Shown here piece by piece: positions 16,256 through 24,340 of a DNA stretch of 64,000 bases (positions within the stretch are counted from its first letter, which is position 1; each line of letters starts with the position of its first letter). The stretch comes from Ornithinicoccus sp045032955 (GTDB lineage: Bacteria > Actinomycetota > Actinomycetes > Actinomycetales > Dermatophilaceae), in contig NZ_JBJFZU010000002.1 in NCBI RefSeq assembly GCF_045032955.1, forward strand, positions 1-64,000. Direction: 5' to 3'. The notes below the pieces were generated by a model. The model ran no database searches and was not told where the DNA came from. It worked only from the letters and a program-made list of their open reading frames with translations. Made by a program: the position numbers and the translations under genes.

Positions 16256-17109
16256 CGGGTGCCCCGGACGCCGGGGGTGGGCATCCGGGTGGGGCCGCCG
16301 GCGTGCAGACCGCACTCGGTCTTCGTCGAGCCGGCCCAGCGCCCCGCCCGCGGGTCCTCGCCGGCGGTGACCGCCCGGGTGCACGGGGCGCAGCCGATCG
16401 AGGGGTAGCCCTGGGACAGCAGCGGGTTGGTCGGCAGCAGCTCCCGCTCGGCGTAGGCACGGACCTCGTCCGCGCCCCAGGTCGCCAGCGGGTTGATCTT
16501 CACCAGGGCGAAGGACTCGTCGTAGGTGACCAGCGGGGTGTCGGCCCGGGTGGGGCCCTCCTCGCGGCGCACCCCGGTGGCCCACACGTCGTAGCCGGCC
16601 AGCGCGGCTCGCAGCGGCGCCACCTTGCGCCTCTCGCAGCAGGCGCCGGGGTCGCGGTCGTGCAGCCGGGCGCCGACCTCGGCGTCCTGCTCGGCGACGG
16701 ACAGCTCGGGGCGCACGTCGACGACGGTGATGTCGAGCAGGTCGGCGGCGCGGTCGCGGGTCTGCAGGGTCTCCGGGAAGTGGTAGCCGGTGTCCAGGAA
16801 GAGCACGTCCACCCCGGGACGGTGCTCGGAGACCAGGTGCGGGAGCACCGTGTCGGCCATGCTGCACGCGACGCCCAGTCCGCTGCCGAACTGCTCGGCG
16901 GCCCAGCCGACGACCGCATCGGCGAGCCCCTGCGGGCTGAGGTCGTGCTCGGCGGCGGCGAACCGCTCGGCGGCCGCGTCCGCCAGCGTGCGCAAGCGGT
17001 CGGCACGCTCACCCGGCGTCTCGTGGCGGACGTCGACAGCCCATCGGCCCGCCGGACCGCCCGAGCGGCGTGGGCGGACTCGCGCGGGAGCAGAGGTATG
17101 CGTGGTCAT
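16252..17109 (-). CDS. cysH: assimilatory adenylyl-sulfate (APS) reductase
   Basis: A 285-residue enzyme that reduces activated sulfate to sulfite. The PP-loop-like N-terminal domain is clear, and four cysteines in the pattern CC (GACCERRK) and CxxC (IGCAPCTR) are the [4Fe-4S] ligands that mark the APS-using, bacterial/plant assimilatory type rather than the E. coli PAPS type. The catalytic Cys is in KTECGLH near the C-terminus. The ATG at 17109 follows GAGGTG; a GTG two codons earlier is possible. It is the first gene of the siroheme/sulfate operon, preceded by an attenuator-like stem and a Cys-rich leader peptide, so I infer cysteine-responsive control. Confidence 0.94.
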   Translation of the reverse strand: MTTHTSAPARVRPRRSGGPAGRWAVDVRHETPGERADRLRTLADAAAERFAAAEHDLSPQGLADAVVGWAAEQFGSGLGVACSMADTVLPHLVSEHRPGVDVLFLDTGYHFPETLQTRDRAADLLDITVVDVRPELSVAEQDAEVGARLHDRDPGACCERRKVAPLRAALAGYDVWATGVRREEGPTRADTPLVTYDESFALVKINPLATWGADEVRAYAERELLPTNPLLSQGYPSIGCAPCTRAVTAGEDPRAGRWAGSTKTECGLHAGGPTRMPTPGVRGTR

Positions 17110-17138
17110 GGTCACCTCGGGGTGCTCGCTGGTCGGGT

Positions 17139-17194
17139 GGTCGCGGTCACGACGGCTCCGGACCCCGTGCGGGCCGGTCGTGCGTGACGCGACC
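17139..17194 (-). promoter_or_regulatory. long imperfect stem between leader peptide and cysH (attenuator candidate)
   Basis: The segment 17177-17194 can pair with 17139-17153 with a few bulged bases (GGTCGCG and TCACG blocks pair with their complements). It lies between the leader peptide stop and the cysH ribosome binding site. Its position suggests it sequesters or releases cysH expression depending on ribosome stalling at leader Cys codons. This is inference from layout. Confidence 0.45.
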
Positions 17195-17206
17195 CGGCAA
17201 GGGGGG

Positions 17207-17293
17207 TCAGCGGCAGGTGCACATCAGCATGCTGCTGACGCGCAGGAGGTCGACTTCGTGGCACGTGGTGAGGTGCCAACCCCGAGAACACAT
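17207..17293 (-). CDS. Cys-rich leader peptide of the cysH operon
   Basis: A 28-codon frame (GTG five codons upstream would give 33) encoding a peptide that starts MCSRGW, has HEVDLLRVSSMLM in the middle and ends CTCR. Four of 28 residues are Cys, two near the C-terminus in a C-x-C. The VDLLRVSS block is the hallmark of actinobacterial putative leader peptides found before sulfur and other metabolic operons, where ribosomes stalling at cysteine codons control the downstream genes. The stop is ~100 nt before cysH and is followed by a stem-forming segment. No Shine-Dalgarno sequence is evident, consistent with a leaderless transcript. Confidence 0.8.
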   Translation of the reverse strand: MCSRGWHLTTCHEVDLLRVSSMLMCTCR

Positions 17294-17309
17294 ACGGGCA
17301 TCATGCACC

Positions 17310-17315
17310 GTTATC
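17310..17315 (-). promoter_or_regulatory. -10 box for the cysH leader transcript
   Basis: On the minus strand GATAAC lies close before GTG (17308) and 16 nt before ATG (17293) of the leader peptide, in a locally A+T-rich patch. A good -35 box is not evident. Confidence 0.35.
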
Positions 17316-17340
17316 GGTTCGGTCACAAATCATTGGGTCT

Positions 17341-17406
17341 CCCGACCGGACGTCCCGGATTGCCCGACCGGGCGTCCCGAGTTGTCAGTCCGGGCGTCCC
17401 GAGTTG
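17341..17406. repeat. 22-bp tandem repeat, 3 units (variant)
   Basis: Units start at 17341, 17363 and 17385, and a partial fourth runs into the last codons of the SRPBCC gene (stop at 17407). On the minus strand the core reads GGGACGCCCGGTCGGG, related to the repeats at 14137 and 20282. It lies directly 3' of the SRPBCC stop. Confidence 0.8.
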
Positions 17407-17943
17407 TCAGTCCGAGCGCGCGGTGGCGCCGCCACCCCGCGCGTCCGGGACGCCGAAGGCGGCGGCATACCCCGGTCCCAGCTCCAGGTAGCCCTCCCAG
17501 GTCGTCGTCGCGACGTCCCCGGACCGCACGGAGTCCGCGAGCCGGTCCAGGTAGTACTCCCACCCGGGGCCTACGTCGGTCACGATCGCGGGGTCGGTCA
17601 GCACCTGGGCGAACCGCAGGGTGGTCACCCCGGCGTCCTCGCTGAGCCGGGCGTCCAGCACCCAGTCCTGCTCGGGGTCGTCGCCCTCGGTGCGCACCCG
17701 GAGCCGGGTGGGCTCCTCGCAGACCTCGATGACGTAGGGCTCCACGGGCGGGTCGTCCTCGAAGGTCATCGTGACGTCGACCCGGCCCGTGCTCGGGTCG
17801 CCGGTCCAGGTGCCGAACCAGCGCGCTAGCCGTTCGCTGCTGGTCAGCGCCGCCCAGACGTCCCCGATCGGCGCGGTGAAGGTGCGGGTGAGGACCAGGT
17901 GGTCCTGCCCGTGGACGGTCTCGGGTGCTCCGGTGATCCTCAT
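17407..17943 (-). CDS. SRPBCC (AHSA1-like) domain protein
   Basis: A 178-residue protein of the activator-of-Hsp90-homologue-1-like SRPBCC group: VLTRTFTAPIGDVWAALTSSERLARWFGTW, then PYVIEVCEEPTRLRV, and a terminal helix WEYYLDRLADSV. These proteins are usually encoded beside an ArsR regulator, as here. GAGGAG precedes the ATG at 17943, which overlaps the ArsR stop (ATGA). Function unknown; possibly a small-molecule binder. The C-terminal codons share sequence with the downstream 22-bp repeats, which may have altered the tail. Confidence 0.88.
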   Translation of the reverse strand: MRITGAPETVHGQDHLVLTRTFTAPIGDVWAALTSSERLARWFGTWTGDPSTGRVDVTMTFEDDPPVEPYVIEVCEEPTRLRVRTEGDDPEQDWVLDARLSEDAGVTTLRFAQVLTDPAIVTDVGPGWEYYLDRLADSVRSGDVATTTWEGYLELGPGYAAAFGVPDARGGGATARSD

Positions 17944-18344
17944 GCGCTCTCCTCGGTGTCGTGGTGTCCGGTGTCGGTGGTGCGTGAGCTCGTGCCGGTG
18001 GCGGCGCGCCGGTCGCGCCCGGTGCGGCGGACTTCCAGCCCGAGCGCGTCCAGGGCGCTCGCCGCGACCGGTGGGGTATGCCGTCGGCCGGGTACGCGCA
18101 GCACGTCGACGAGCGCACCGACCGCGGCGAGCGGTGCGGCGTCGAGGGCGTAGTGCCGTTCCCGGCCCGCCTCGTGGACCGACACCAGCCCGGCCTCGCG
18201 GAGCACCCGCAGGTGTCGGCTGACGGCCGGTCGGGAGATGCCGCGCCCGTCGGTCAGGTCCACCACCCGGGCCGGCCCGTCGTCGGCCAGCTGCTCCAGG
18301 AGCGAGCGCCGGACCGGGTCGGCCAGGGCCACGAAGACATCCAT
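17940..18344 (-). CDS. ArsR family winged-helix regulator
   Basis: A 134-residue repressor. It begins MDVFVALADPVRRSLLEQLAD and has the recognition helix SRPAVSRHLRVLREAGLVSV with the wing HEAGRERHYAL. No obvious metal-binding Cys pair is present, so it is probably the non-metal type that partners AHSA1-like proteins. I use the ATG at 18344; a longer frame to 18404 would cover the operator. An 18-bp inverted repeat 8 nt upstream is a good candidate for autoregulation. Confidence 0.9.
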   Translation of the reverse strand: MDVFVALADPVRRSLLEQLADDGPARVVDLTDGRGISRPAVSRHLRVLREAGLVSVHEAGRERHYALDAAPLAAVGALVDVLRVPGRRHTPPVAASALDALGLEVRRTGRDRRAATGTSSRTTDTGHHDTEESA

Positions 18345-18351
18345 GCCGATA

Positions 18352-18369
18352 GGTAACCACATCGTTACC
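18352..18369. promoter_or_regulatory. ArsR operator candidate
   Basis: GGTAAC-N6-GTTACC is a perfect inverted repeat just upstream of the arsR-like start, in a position to block RNA polymerase. Confidence 0.6.
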
Positions 18370-18445
18370 ATTCTGTCCAGGGGCCCGTCACGTCGGACCG
18401 CCACCGGGGGTGGAATCCGACACGCTCCGCCACCGTTGACCGACC

Positions 18446-19369
18446 ATGCGAGCTGTGACCTATGACCGCTTCGGCGATGTCGACACCCTGTCCGTCAACG
18501 ACCTGCCCGACCCCAAGGTCGGCCCCGGTGAGGTGCTGGTCGAGGTGCGCCGCGCCTCGGTCAACCCGGTGGACTGGAAGATCGTTGGCGGCGGCCTGGA
18601 CCCCATGATGAACACCGTCTTCCCCGTCGTGCCCGGCTGGGACGTCGCCGGCGTGGTGCGCTCCGTCGGTCCGGACACCCCCGAGTTCAGCCCCGGCGAC
18701 GAGGTGCTCGCCTACGCCCGCAAGGACTGGGTGCAGGCCGGCACGTTCGCCGAGCTGGTCACCGTCCCGGTCCGCGCCGTGGCGCGCAAGCCTGCCGGGC
18801 TGGGCTGGGACGAGGCGGCGGCGCTGCCGCTCGCCGGGCTGACGGCATACCGGACCCTGCAGCGGCTCGAGGTCGGCGAGGGCGACACCGTGCTGGTGCA
18901 CGCGGCCGCCGGCGGCGTGGGCCTGCTCGGCGTGCAGATCGCCCGCGAGCTCGGCGCGACCGTCATCGGGACCGCCTCGGCCGGCAACCACGCCCGGCTG
19001 CGCGACCTCGGCGTCACCCCGGTCGAGTACGGCGACGGCCTCGCCGAGCGGGTGCGCGCGGTCGCGCCCGACGGGGTGGACGCGGTCGCCGACTTCGTCG
19101 GGGGCGTCCTGCCCGACACCCTGGCGGTGCTCGCGGCCGGTGGTCGCCACGCCTCGATCGCCGACCCGACCGTCGAGGAGGAGGGCGGCTCCTGGATCTG
19201 GGTGCGCCCGGACGCCGAGGAGCTGCAGTGGCTGGCCGACCTCGCCGCCGACGGTCGCCTGCGGGTCGAGATCGCGGGCCGCTACGGCCTGGACGAGGTC
19301 GCCGAGGCCTTCCGGGTGAGCCAGGAGGGGCACGTCAGCGGCAAGCTGGTCATCACGGTCGCTGACTGA
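18446..19369 (+). CDS. NADP-dependent quinone oxidoreductase-like protein (MDR family)
   Basis: A 307-residue medium-chain dehydrogenase/reductase of the zinc-free quinone-oxidoreductase type. N-terminal GroES-like domain with RRASVNPVDWKIVGGG and VPGWDVAGVV; coenzyme-binding motif TVLVHAAAGGVGLLGVQIA near residue 150. No structural zinc Cys cluster is present. Likely reduces quinones or enones with NADPH. The ATG at 18446 has no strong ribosome binding site. It precedes an aldo/keto reductase by 33 bp. Confidence 0.9.
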   Translation: MRAVTYDRFGDVDTLSVNDLPDPKVGPGEVLVEVRRASVNPVDWKIVGGGLDPMMNTVFPVVPGWDVAGVVRSVGPDTPEFSPGDEVLAYARKDWVQAGTFAELVTVPVRAVARKPAGLGWDEAAALPLAGLTAYRTLQRLEVGEGDTVLVHAAAGGVGLLGVQIARELGATVIGTASAGNHARLRDLGVTPVEYGDGLAERVRAVAPDGVDAVADFVGGVLPDTLAVLAAGGRHASIADPTVEEEGGSWIWVRPDAEELQWLADLAADGRLRVEIAGRYGLDEVAEAFRVSQEGHVSGKLVITVAD

Positions 19370-19390
19370 GCGTCACCGCCGCCACCGACA

Positions 19391-19396
19391 TACGCT
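19391..19396 (+). promoter_or_regulatory. -10 box of a leaderless promoter
   Basis: TACGCT lies 6 nt before ATG 19403, with no Shine-Dalgarno sequence in between. Confidence 0.45.
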
Positions 19397-19402
19397 CGGG
19401 TG

Positions 19403-20281
19403 ATGCAGACACGCACCATCGGCAACCCCACCGTCGGCCAGCACCAGGTCGGCGCCATCGGCCTCGGCCTGATGACCTTCGACCAGAGCGGGCCCCAGCC
19501 GCGCGAGCAGCTCCGTGACACGGTGCGCGCGGCACTGGATGCGGGGGTGACCCTGTTCGACACCGCGGACGCCTACGGTCCCGGCGAGCAGGGCGCCGCC
19601 GCCCAGGGCGAGAACGAACGGCTCATCGCCTCGCTGCTCGACGAGCTCGGCGTCCGTGACCAGGTCCTGCTGGCGACCAAGGGTGGCCACGTGCGCACCG
19701 ACGGTGGGGACTGGGCCACCGACAGCAGCCGCGAGCACCTGCTCTCCGCGGTGGACGCGAGCCTGGGCCGCCTGGGCGTCGAGCAGCTCGCGCTCTGGCA
19801 GCACCACCGCCCCGACCCGGACACCGCGGACGAGGAGGTGTTCGCCACCCTCAAGGAGATCGCCGACTCCGGCAAGGTGGCGATGGTGGGCCTGTCCAAC
19901 GCCGACCCTGCCCAGATCCGGGCGGCGCACGCCGTCCTCGGTGACGCGCTGGTGAGCGTGCAGAACCAGTTCAGCCCGAAGTTCCGCAGCAGCCTGCCCG
20001 AGATCGAGGTATGCACGGAGCTGGGTCTGGCGTTCCTGCCCTGGTCCCCGCTGGGTGGGTTGAACGACGCCAAGCAGCTCGCCGAGCAGCACCCGGCCTT
20101 CGCCGAGGTCGCCCGGGAGCGTGGCGTCAGCCCGCAGCAGGTGGCCCTGGCCTGGGAGCTCGCACAGTCACCGGTCGTGATCCCGATCCCGGGGGCCAAG
20201 CGGCCCGCGTCGGTCACCGACTCGGCCGCCGCCGCTGAGCTGGAGCTCAGCGCCGAGGAGCTGGCCCGCCTGGACGGCTGA
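19403..20281 (+). CDS. aldo/keto reductase
   Basis: A 292-residue NADPH-dependent reductase with the (beta/alpha)8 fold. Catalytic features: FDTADAYGPGE (Asp and Tyr), LATKGG (Lys), WQHHRPDP (His). The C-terminal cofactor region PVVIPIPGAKRP is intact. The ATG at 19403 is chosen over the adjacent GTG. The stop codon is followed directly by the 22-bp repeat array. Confidence 0.94.
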   Translation: MQTRTIGNPTVGQHQVGAIGLGLMTFDQSGPQPREQLRDTVRAALDAGVTLFDTADAYGPGEQGAAAQGENERLIASLLDELGVRDQVLLATKGGHVRTDGGDWATDSSREHLLSAVDASLGRLGVEQLALWQHHRPDPDTADEEVFATLKEIADSGKVAMVGLSNADPAQIRAAHAVLGDALVSVQNQFSPKFRSSLPEIEVCTELGLAFLPWSPLGGLNDAKQLAEQHPAFAEVARERGVSPQQVALAWELAQSPVVIPIPGAKRPASVTDSAAAAELELSAEELARLDG

Positions 20282-20444
20282 CCGGTCAGAGCACAACGCT
20301 CGCCCGGTCAGAGCACAACGCTCGCCCGGTCAGAGCACAACGCTCGCCCGGTCGGAGCACGACGCTCGCCCGGTCGGAGCACGACGCCCGCCCGGTCGGA
20401 GCACAACGCTCGCCCGGTCGGAGCACGACGCCCGCCCGGTCGGG
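20282..20444. repeat. 22-bp tandem repeat, 7 units plus a partial
   Basis: Seven contiguous 22-bp units beginning at 20282 (unit starts every 22 bp up to 20414) and a partial at 20436. They differ by a few transitions (AACGCTCG versus GACGCCCG, GTCAGA versus GTCGGA). The array starts on the base after the aldo/keto reductase stop and ends 11 nt before the convergent epimerase stop. There are no spacers, so it is not a CRISPR array. Confidence 0.95.
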
Positions 20445-20455
20445 AGAGGGTGAGG

Positions 20456-21094
20456 TCAGGTGGGGTCGGCCAGCAGGTCGCCCCACCGGGCCGCGCCACC
20501 GGCGGAGAACAGGTCGGTGCCCACCACCAGCCAGGTGGCTCCCGCCGCCAGAGCTGCCTCGGCGTGCTCGCGCCGCACCCCGCCGTCCAGCCCGACCGGC
20601 CGGTGCGGGTCGCGGGCATGCAGCTGCTCCACCTTCGCCAGCGCGCCGGGGTCGAAGGTGGACCCGGCCCGTCCCGGGACCACGGACATCACCAGCACCG
20701 CGAGCCCGTCGGGGACGACCTCGACCGACGTGCCGGGCGAGATCGCCAGACCGGGGCGGCAGCCCCGCCGCTCCAACCGTCGCACGGCGCCCCGCCAGTC
20801 CTCGGACTCGGCGTGCACCACCACGGTGTCGCAGACCTCGGCCCAGGCGTCGACCACCCGCGTCGGGTGCTCCGCCATCAGGTGCGCCTCCGCGCTGGTG
20901 CCGGTGGCCCGGGAGATCCGGCCCGCCTCCTCGGGTCCGAAACCGCCCTCCGCCGCGAAACGTCCGTCCGTGCTGTCCCAGTGCAGCCGCCGCAGGCCCA
21001 CCGCACGGAGCTCGGCCACCACGTCCAGCTGCTGCGCGGGCGGCACCGACCAGAGCGAACCGGCCACCGTCACGGACGGCGCCCCCTCACCCAT
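20456..21094 (-). CDS. ribulose-phosphate/ketose 3-epimerase family protein
   Basis: A 212-residue TIM-barrel protein. Metal and catalytic positions of the ribulose-phosphate 3-epimerase family can be matched: HWDSTDGRF (usual HVDVMDG), EAHLMAEHP (usual DxHLM), LVMSVVPGRAGSTFD (usual VNPGFGGQ) and VGLDGGV (usual VDGGI). The sequence is divergent, so the substrate may be another pentulose or hexulose phosphate, possibly a product of the sugar locus next door. The ATG at 21094 lies inside the end of the SorC gene (8-bp overlap), so the two are co-expressed. Confidence 0.85.
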   Translation of the reverse strand: MGEGAPSVTVAGSLWSVPPAQQLDVVAELRAVGLRRLHWDSTDGRFAAEGGFGPEEAGRISRATGTSAEAHLMAEHPTRVVDAWAEVCDTVVVHAESEDWRGAVRRLERRGCRPGLAISPGTSVEVVPDGLAVLVMSVVPGRAGSTFDPGALAKVEQLHARDPHRPVGLDGGVRREHAEAALAAGATWLVVGTDLFSAGGAARWGDLLADPT

Positions 21095-22043
21095 CGAGTG
21101 CTGCCAGCGCCGCCTCGGCCAGCTCGTGGTCGACGACCGCACTGGTGATCAGACCCGCCTTGACCACCGCGCGGACGGCGTCGGCCTTCTCCGCCCCACC
21201 GGCCACACCGATCACCCGGGGCACGGCGGTGAGCTCGTCGTAGGAGATCGACACGCAACGACGCTGGAACTCCGGGTCGACCAGCTGTCCGTCGGCGCGC
21301 ACCAGGATGCCGGCGATGTCGGCGACGCACCCCATCCGGGTCGCGTGCTCCACGTCCTCGGGTGGCAGCACCTCCCGCACCTGGGTGATCGGGGGGTCCC
21401 AGCTGCCGACCGAGAGCACCGCGGTGGTCACCGACGGGAAGAGGCTCATCGCCTGGGCGATGTCCGGGTGCTGCTTGAGGTTCTCCGCGGTGTCGGCGTC
21501 CTGGACGAAGAGCGGGGAGAAGATCGGGTAGACGCTGCCACCTGCACGCTGGGTGGTGTGCCGGATGATCTCGATCGGGGAGGCCCCCAGCTCGCCGCTG
21601 ACGAAGCCGGTCAGCTGCACCACGGTGACCCGGGGCAGCGTGGTGAGCTGGCTGGTGGTCGAGGTCAGCGTCCGACCCCAGGTGACCCCGAGCACCTCGC
21701 CGGGGCGCACCGTGCTCGCGAGCAGGTCGGCGGCGGCGGCACCGATCTGCTGGCGCACGTTGTCCTGGTCCCCGTGCGAGCGGATGACCAGGCAGGACTG
21801 CAGCCCCAGCGCCTGCGCCAGGCGGGCCGACAGCGCCGGGTCGGGCAGCCCCACGTCGTGGATGGTGATCGTCACCACCCCCTCGTCCCGGGCCCGCGCC
21901 AGGTAGCGCGCCACCTTGAACCGGGAGATCCCGAGGCTGGCCCCGATCTCGGTATGCGGCAGCTCCTCGACGTAGTGCAACCGGGCCACCTGGGCCATCA
22001 GGGCACGGTCGCTCGGGACGGCCCCCTCGACGTCTTTGCTCAC
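21087..22043 (-). CDS. SorC/DeoR-type sugar-binding transcriptional regulator
   Basis: A 318-residue regulator. N-terminal HTH: LMAQVARLHYVEELPHTEIG then ASLGISRFKVARYLARARDEG. The large C-terminal domain is the SorC sugar-phosphate-binding fold (GEVLGVTWGRTL, VVQLTGF, VGVAGGAEKADAVRAVVKAG). It is divergent from the isomerase/kinase/ABC operon and shares a 142-bp control region containing a 17-bp inverted repeat. It probably senses a phosphorylated intermediate of this pathway. Confidence 0.92.
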   Translation of the reverse strand: MSKDVEGAVPSDRALMAQVARLHYVEELPHTEIGASLGISRFKVARYLARARDEGVVTITIHDVGLPDPALSARLAQALGLQSCLVIRSHGDQDNVRQQIGAAAADLLASTVRPGEVLGVTWGRTLTSTTSQLTTLPRVTVVQLTGFVSGELGASPIEIIRHTTQRAGGSVYPIFSPLFVQDADTAENLKQHPDIAQAMSLFPSVTTAVLSVGSWDPPITQVREVLPPEDVEHATRMGCVADIAGILVRADGQLVDPEFQRRCVSISYDELTAVPRVIGVAGGAEKADAVRAVVKAGLITSAVVDHELAEAALAALDG

Positions 22044-22066
22044 CTGAGCATCGTAGTCACGTTTTG

Positions 22067-22095
22067 GTCACAGATGTGAATTTCGTGTCTATGAT
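22067..22095 (+). promoter_or_regulatory. promoter of the sugar operon (candidate)
   Basis: GTCACA, 17 nt, then TATGAT (22090-22095). The -10 is near consensus, the -35 poor, as expected for an activated or regulated promoter. The surrounding DNA is the most A+T rich of this region. Confidence 0.45.
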
Positions 22096-22101
22096 GAGCG
22101 C

Positions 22102-22118
22102 TGAGCGTCATACGCTCA
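22102..22118. promoter_or_regulatory. SorC operator candidate
   Basis: TGAGCGT-CAT-ACGCTCA is a perfect 7+7 inverted repeat just downstream of the TATGAT box. Extra TGAGCG and GCTCA half-sites flank it (22095-22140), consistent with a tetrameric SorC protein. Confidence 0.6.
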
Positions 22119-22185
22119 TGTGCGTTGGTCAGATGCTCAGGTGAGCGGTGACCGGCCCTAGCCCGGACAAAGGAGTGCTTGGCCC

Positions 22186-22839
22186 GTGACTGTCGAGGAT
22201 GACGTGCTGGACGTCGCGCGCGCCCGGCTGCTGGCGCAGGCCGACGGGATCAGGGCCCTCGCCGATCGACTCGACGACAGTTTCGTCCGGGCCGCGTCGA
22301 TCCTGCTGGGCTGCCGGGGCAAGGTCTTCGTCGGCGGGTCCGGCACCTCCGGGGCCGTCGCCCGCCGGATGGCCCACGTGCTGTCCGTCGCCGGCACCCC
22401 CGCCCTCTTCCTGTCGCCGATGGACAGCCTGCACGGCGCCTCCGGGGCGATCGCCGCGGACGACGTCGTGCTGCTCATCTCGCACGGGGGCTCCTCGCAC
22501 GAGGTCGTCGAGTCGGCCCGGATCGCGGTCTCGCACGGCGCCCGGGTGCTCGCCATGACGGGCCGCCCCGAGAGCCCGCTGGGATCCGTCGCCGAGCTCA
22601 GCCTGGTGGTCACCGTCGACGGGACCGCCGACATCGGGGGCGTCATCGCCACCGGCATCACGCTGGCCCAGTCCGCCTACGGCGACGCGCTCGCCGAGGT
22701 GCTGATGCGCGCCCGTGGCTACACCTGGGCTCAGTTCATGGCCACCCACCCGGCCGGCGCCGTCGGTATGCGCGACCGGATGCCCGCCGACCTGCCGCCG
22801 CTGAGCCTGTCCCCGACGTCGGGCGGTGACCCGGCATGA
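22186..22839 (+). CDS. SIS-domain sugar-phosphate isomerase
   Basis: A 217-residue single SIS domain protein. Phosphosugar-binding motifs: KVFVGGSGTSGAVARRMAH and VLLISHGGSSHEVVESARIA. The architecture resembles arabinose-5-phosphate isomerase (KdsD, without CBS domains) and 6-phospho-3-hexuloisomerase. It starts with GTG after AAAGGAG. First gene of the operon; its ATGA overlap with the kinase suggests isomerisation of the kinase product. The exact sugar is unresolved. Confidence 0.88.
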   Translation: MTVEDDVLDVARARLLAQADGIRALADRLDDSFVRAASILLGCRGKVFVGGSGTSGAVARRMAHVLSVAGTPALFLSPMDSLHGASGAIAADDVVLLISHGGSSHEVVESARIAVSHGARVLAMTGRPESPLGSVAELSLVVTVDGTADIGGVIATGITLAQSAYGDALAEVLMRARGYTWAQFMATHPAGAVGMRDRMPADLPPLSLSPTSGGDPA

Positions 22840-24302
22840 CTGCCGCCGTGATGGGCATCGACAGCTCCACCCAGTCCTGCACCGTGGAGCTGCGGCACGC
22901 CGGGACGGGCCACCTGCTCTCCTCCGGGCGGGCACCTCACCCGACCACCCGACCGCCGGTCAGCGAGCAGCACCCGCAGGACTGGTGGGACGCCCTGGTC
23001 CTGGCCTCCCGCGCGGCCATCGCGGCCCTCGAGGAGCCGGTCGAGGTCGTCGGGGTCAGCGTCGGCGCCCAGTGCCACGGACTGGTCGCCACCGACCGGG
23101 ACGGCCGGCTGATCCGGCCCGCCAAGCTGTGGAACGACACCACCTCCGGGCCGCAGGCACGCGCCATGCTGGCGGACCGGGGCGCCCCCTGGTGGGCGGA
23201 GCAGGTCGGCCTGCTGCCGTCGGCGGCCATCACCATCAGCAAGCTCGCCTGGCTCGCCGAGCACGAGCCGGACGCGATCCCGCGCATCGACCGGCTGCAC
23301 GTGCCGCACGACTGGCTGACCTTCCGTCTGACCGGCCGGCATGTGACCGACCGCTCCGACGCCTCCGGCACCGGCTACTACTCCTCCCACACCGGCCGCT
23401 GGCGCCCCGACCTGCTGCAGGAGTTCGTCGGGGAGCGCGACTGGTCCGGCGCCCTGCCCCAGGTGCTGGGGCCGGAGGAGAGCGCGGGACGCGTCACCGA
23501 CGAGGCCGCCGCCGCGCTGGGCATCACCGCCGGGGCCGTCGTCGGCCCGGGGGGCGGAGACCAGCACCTGGCGGCCCAGGGCATCGGGCTCCAGCCGGGT
23601 GACTGCGCCTACAGCCTGGGCACCTCCGGGGTCGTGCTCGCCTCCTCGGACACCCCCGTGCACGACACCACCGGGGAGATCGACGGCGTCGCCGACGTCA
23701 CCGGCCGGTGGCTGCCCCTGGTCTGCACCCTCAACGCCACCAAGGTCACGGACACCGTCGCGCGGCTGCTCGATGTCGACCACGCGACGCTCGGCGACCT
23801 GGCGCTGGCCGCGCCGGTGACCCCCGACCGGCCGGTCCTGGCGGCATACCTGGACGGCGAACGCTCCCCGCGGCTGCCGGAGGCCCGCGGCATGCTGTCC
23901 GGGCTGGCGGGCGACCTCTCCCGCGAGCAGCTGGCCCTGGCCGCCTTCGAGGGCGTGGTGCTGGGGCTGTGGCGCGGCGCCCGCCGGATGGTCGACTTCG
24001 GGGTGCCCGACCACGGCCGGGCGATCGTCCTCGGCGGCGGCGCCCGCTCCGCCGCCTACCGGCAGGTGGTGGCGGACCTCTCGGGCCGGGACACCATCAC
24101 CGTCGACGCCCCCGAGGCCACGGCGCGCGGCGCCGCCGTCCAGGCGGCGGCCCTCGTGCACGGGGAGAGCGTCGCCGCGATGACCCGGCACTGGGCACCC
24201 GAGACCGTCAGCGTCACCACGCCCCGCGACGACCGGGCCACCGGGCTCGTGGACCGCTACCAGCGCCTGGCCGCCGTGCAGGCCGACGGCACCACCTTCT
24301 AG
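22836..24302 (+). CDS. FGGY carbohydrate kinase (xylulokinase-like)
   Basis: A 488-residue kinase. N-terminal VMGIDSSTQSCTVEL is the phosphate-1 motif. SVGAQCHGLV, LWNDTTSGPQ, GPGGGDQHLAAQGIG (catalytic Asp in the GGGDQ) and the C-terminal AIVLGGGARSAAYRQVVADL adenosine motif match xylulokinases. It would phosphorylate a ketose made by the adjacent dehydrogenase. ATGA overlap with the SIS gene. Confidence 0.92.
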   Translation: MTAAVMGIDSSTQSCTVELRHAGTGHLLSSGRAPHPTTRPPVSEQHPQDWWDALVLASRAAIAALEEPVEVVGVSVGAQCHGLVATDRDGRLIRPAKLWNDTTSGPQARAMLADRGAPWWAEQVGLLPSAAITISKLAWLAEHEPDAIPRIDRLHVPHDWLTFRLTGRHVTDRSDASGTGYYSSHTGRWRPDLLQEFVGERDWSGALPQVLGPEESAGRVTDEAAAALGITAGAVVGPGGGDQHLAAQGIGLQPGDCAYSLGTSGVVLASSDTPVHDTTGEIDGVADVTGRWLPLVCTLNATKVTDTVARLLDVDHATLGDLALAAPVTPDRPVLAAYLDGERSPRLPEARGMLSGLAGDLSREQLALAAFEGVVLGLWRGARRMVDFGVPDHGRAIVLGGGARSAAYRQVVADLSGRDTITVDAPEATARGAAVQAAALVHGESVAAMTRHWAPETVSVTTPRDDRATGLVDRYQRLAAVQADGTTF

Positions 24303-24340
24303 ACGACCACCCACTGACCAGCAGAAAGAGGAGACACGAC

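Noticed and set aside
20282..20444. Regularly repeated 22-bp units resembling a CRISPR array
   Set aside because: Units are contiguous with no spacers, drift by point changes, and no cas gene is nearby.
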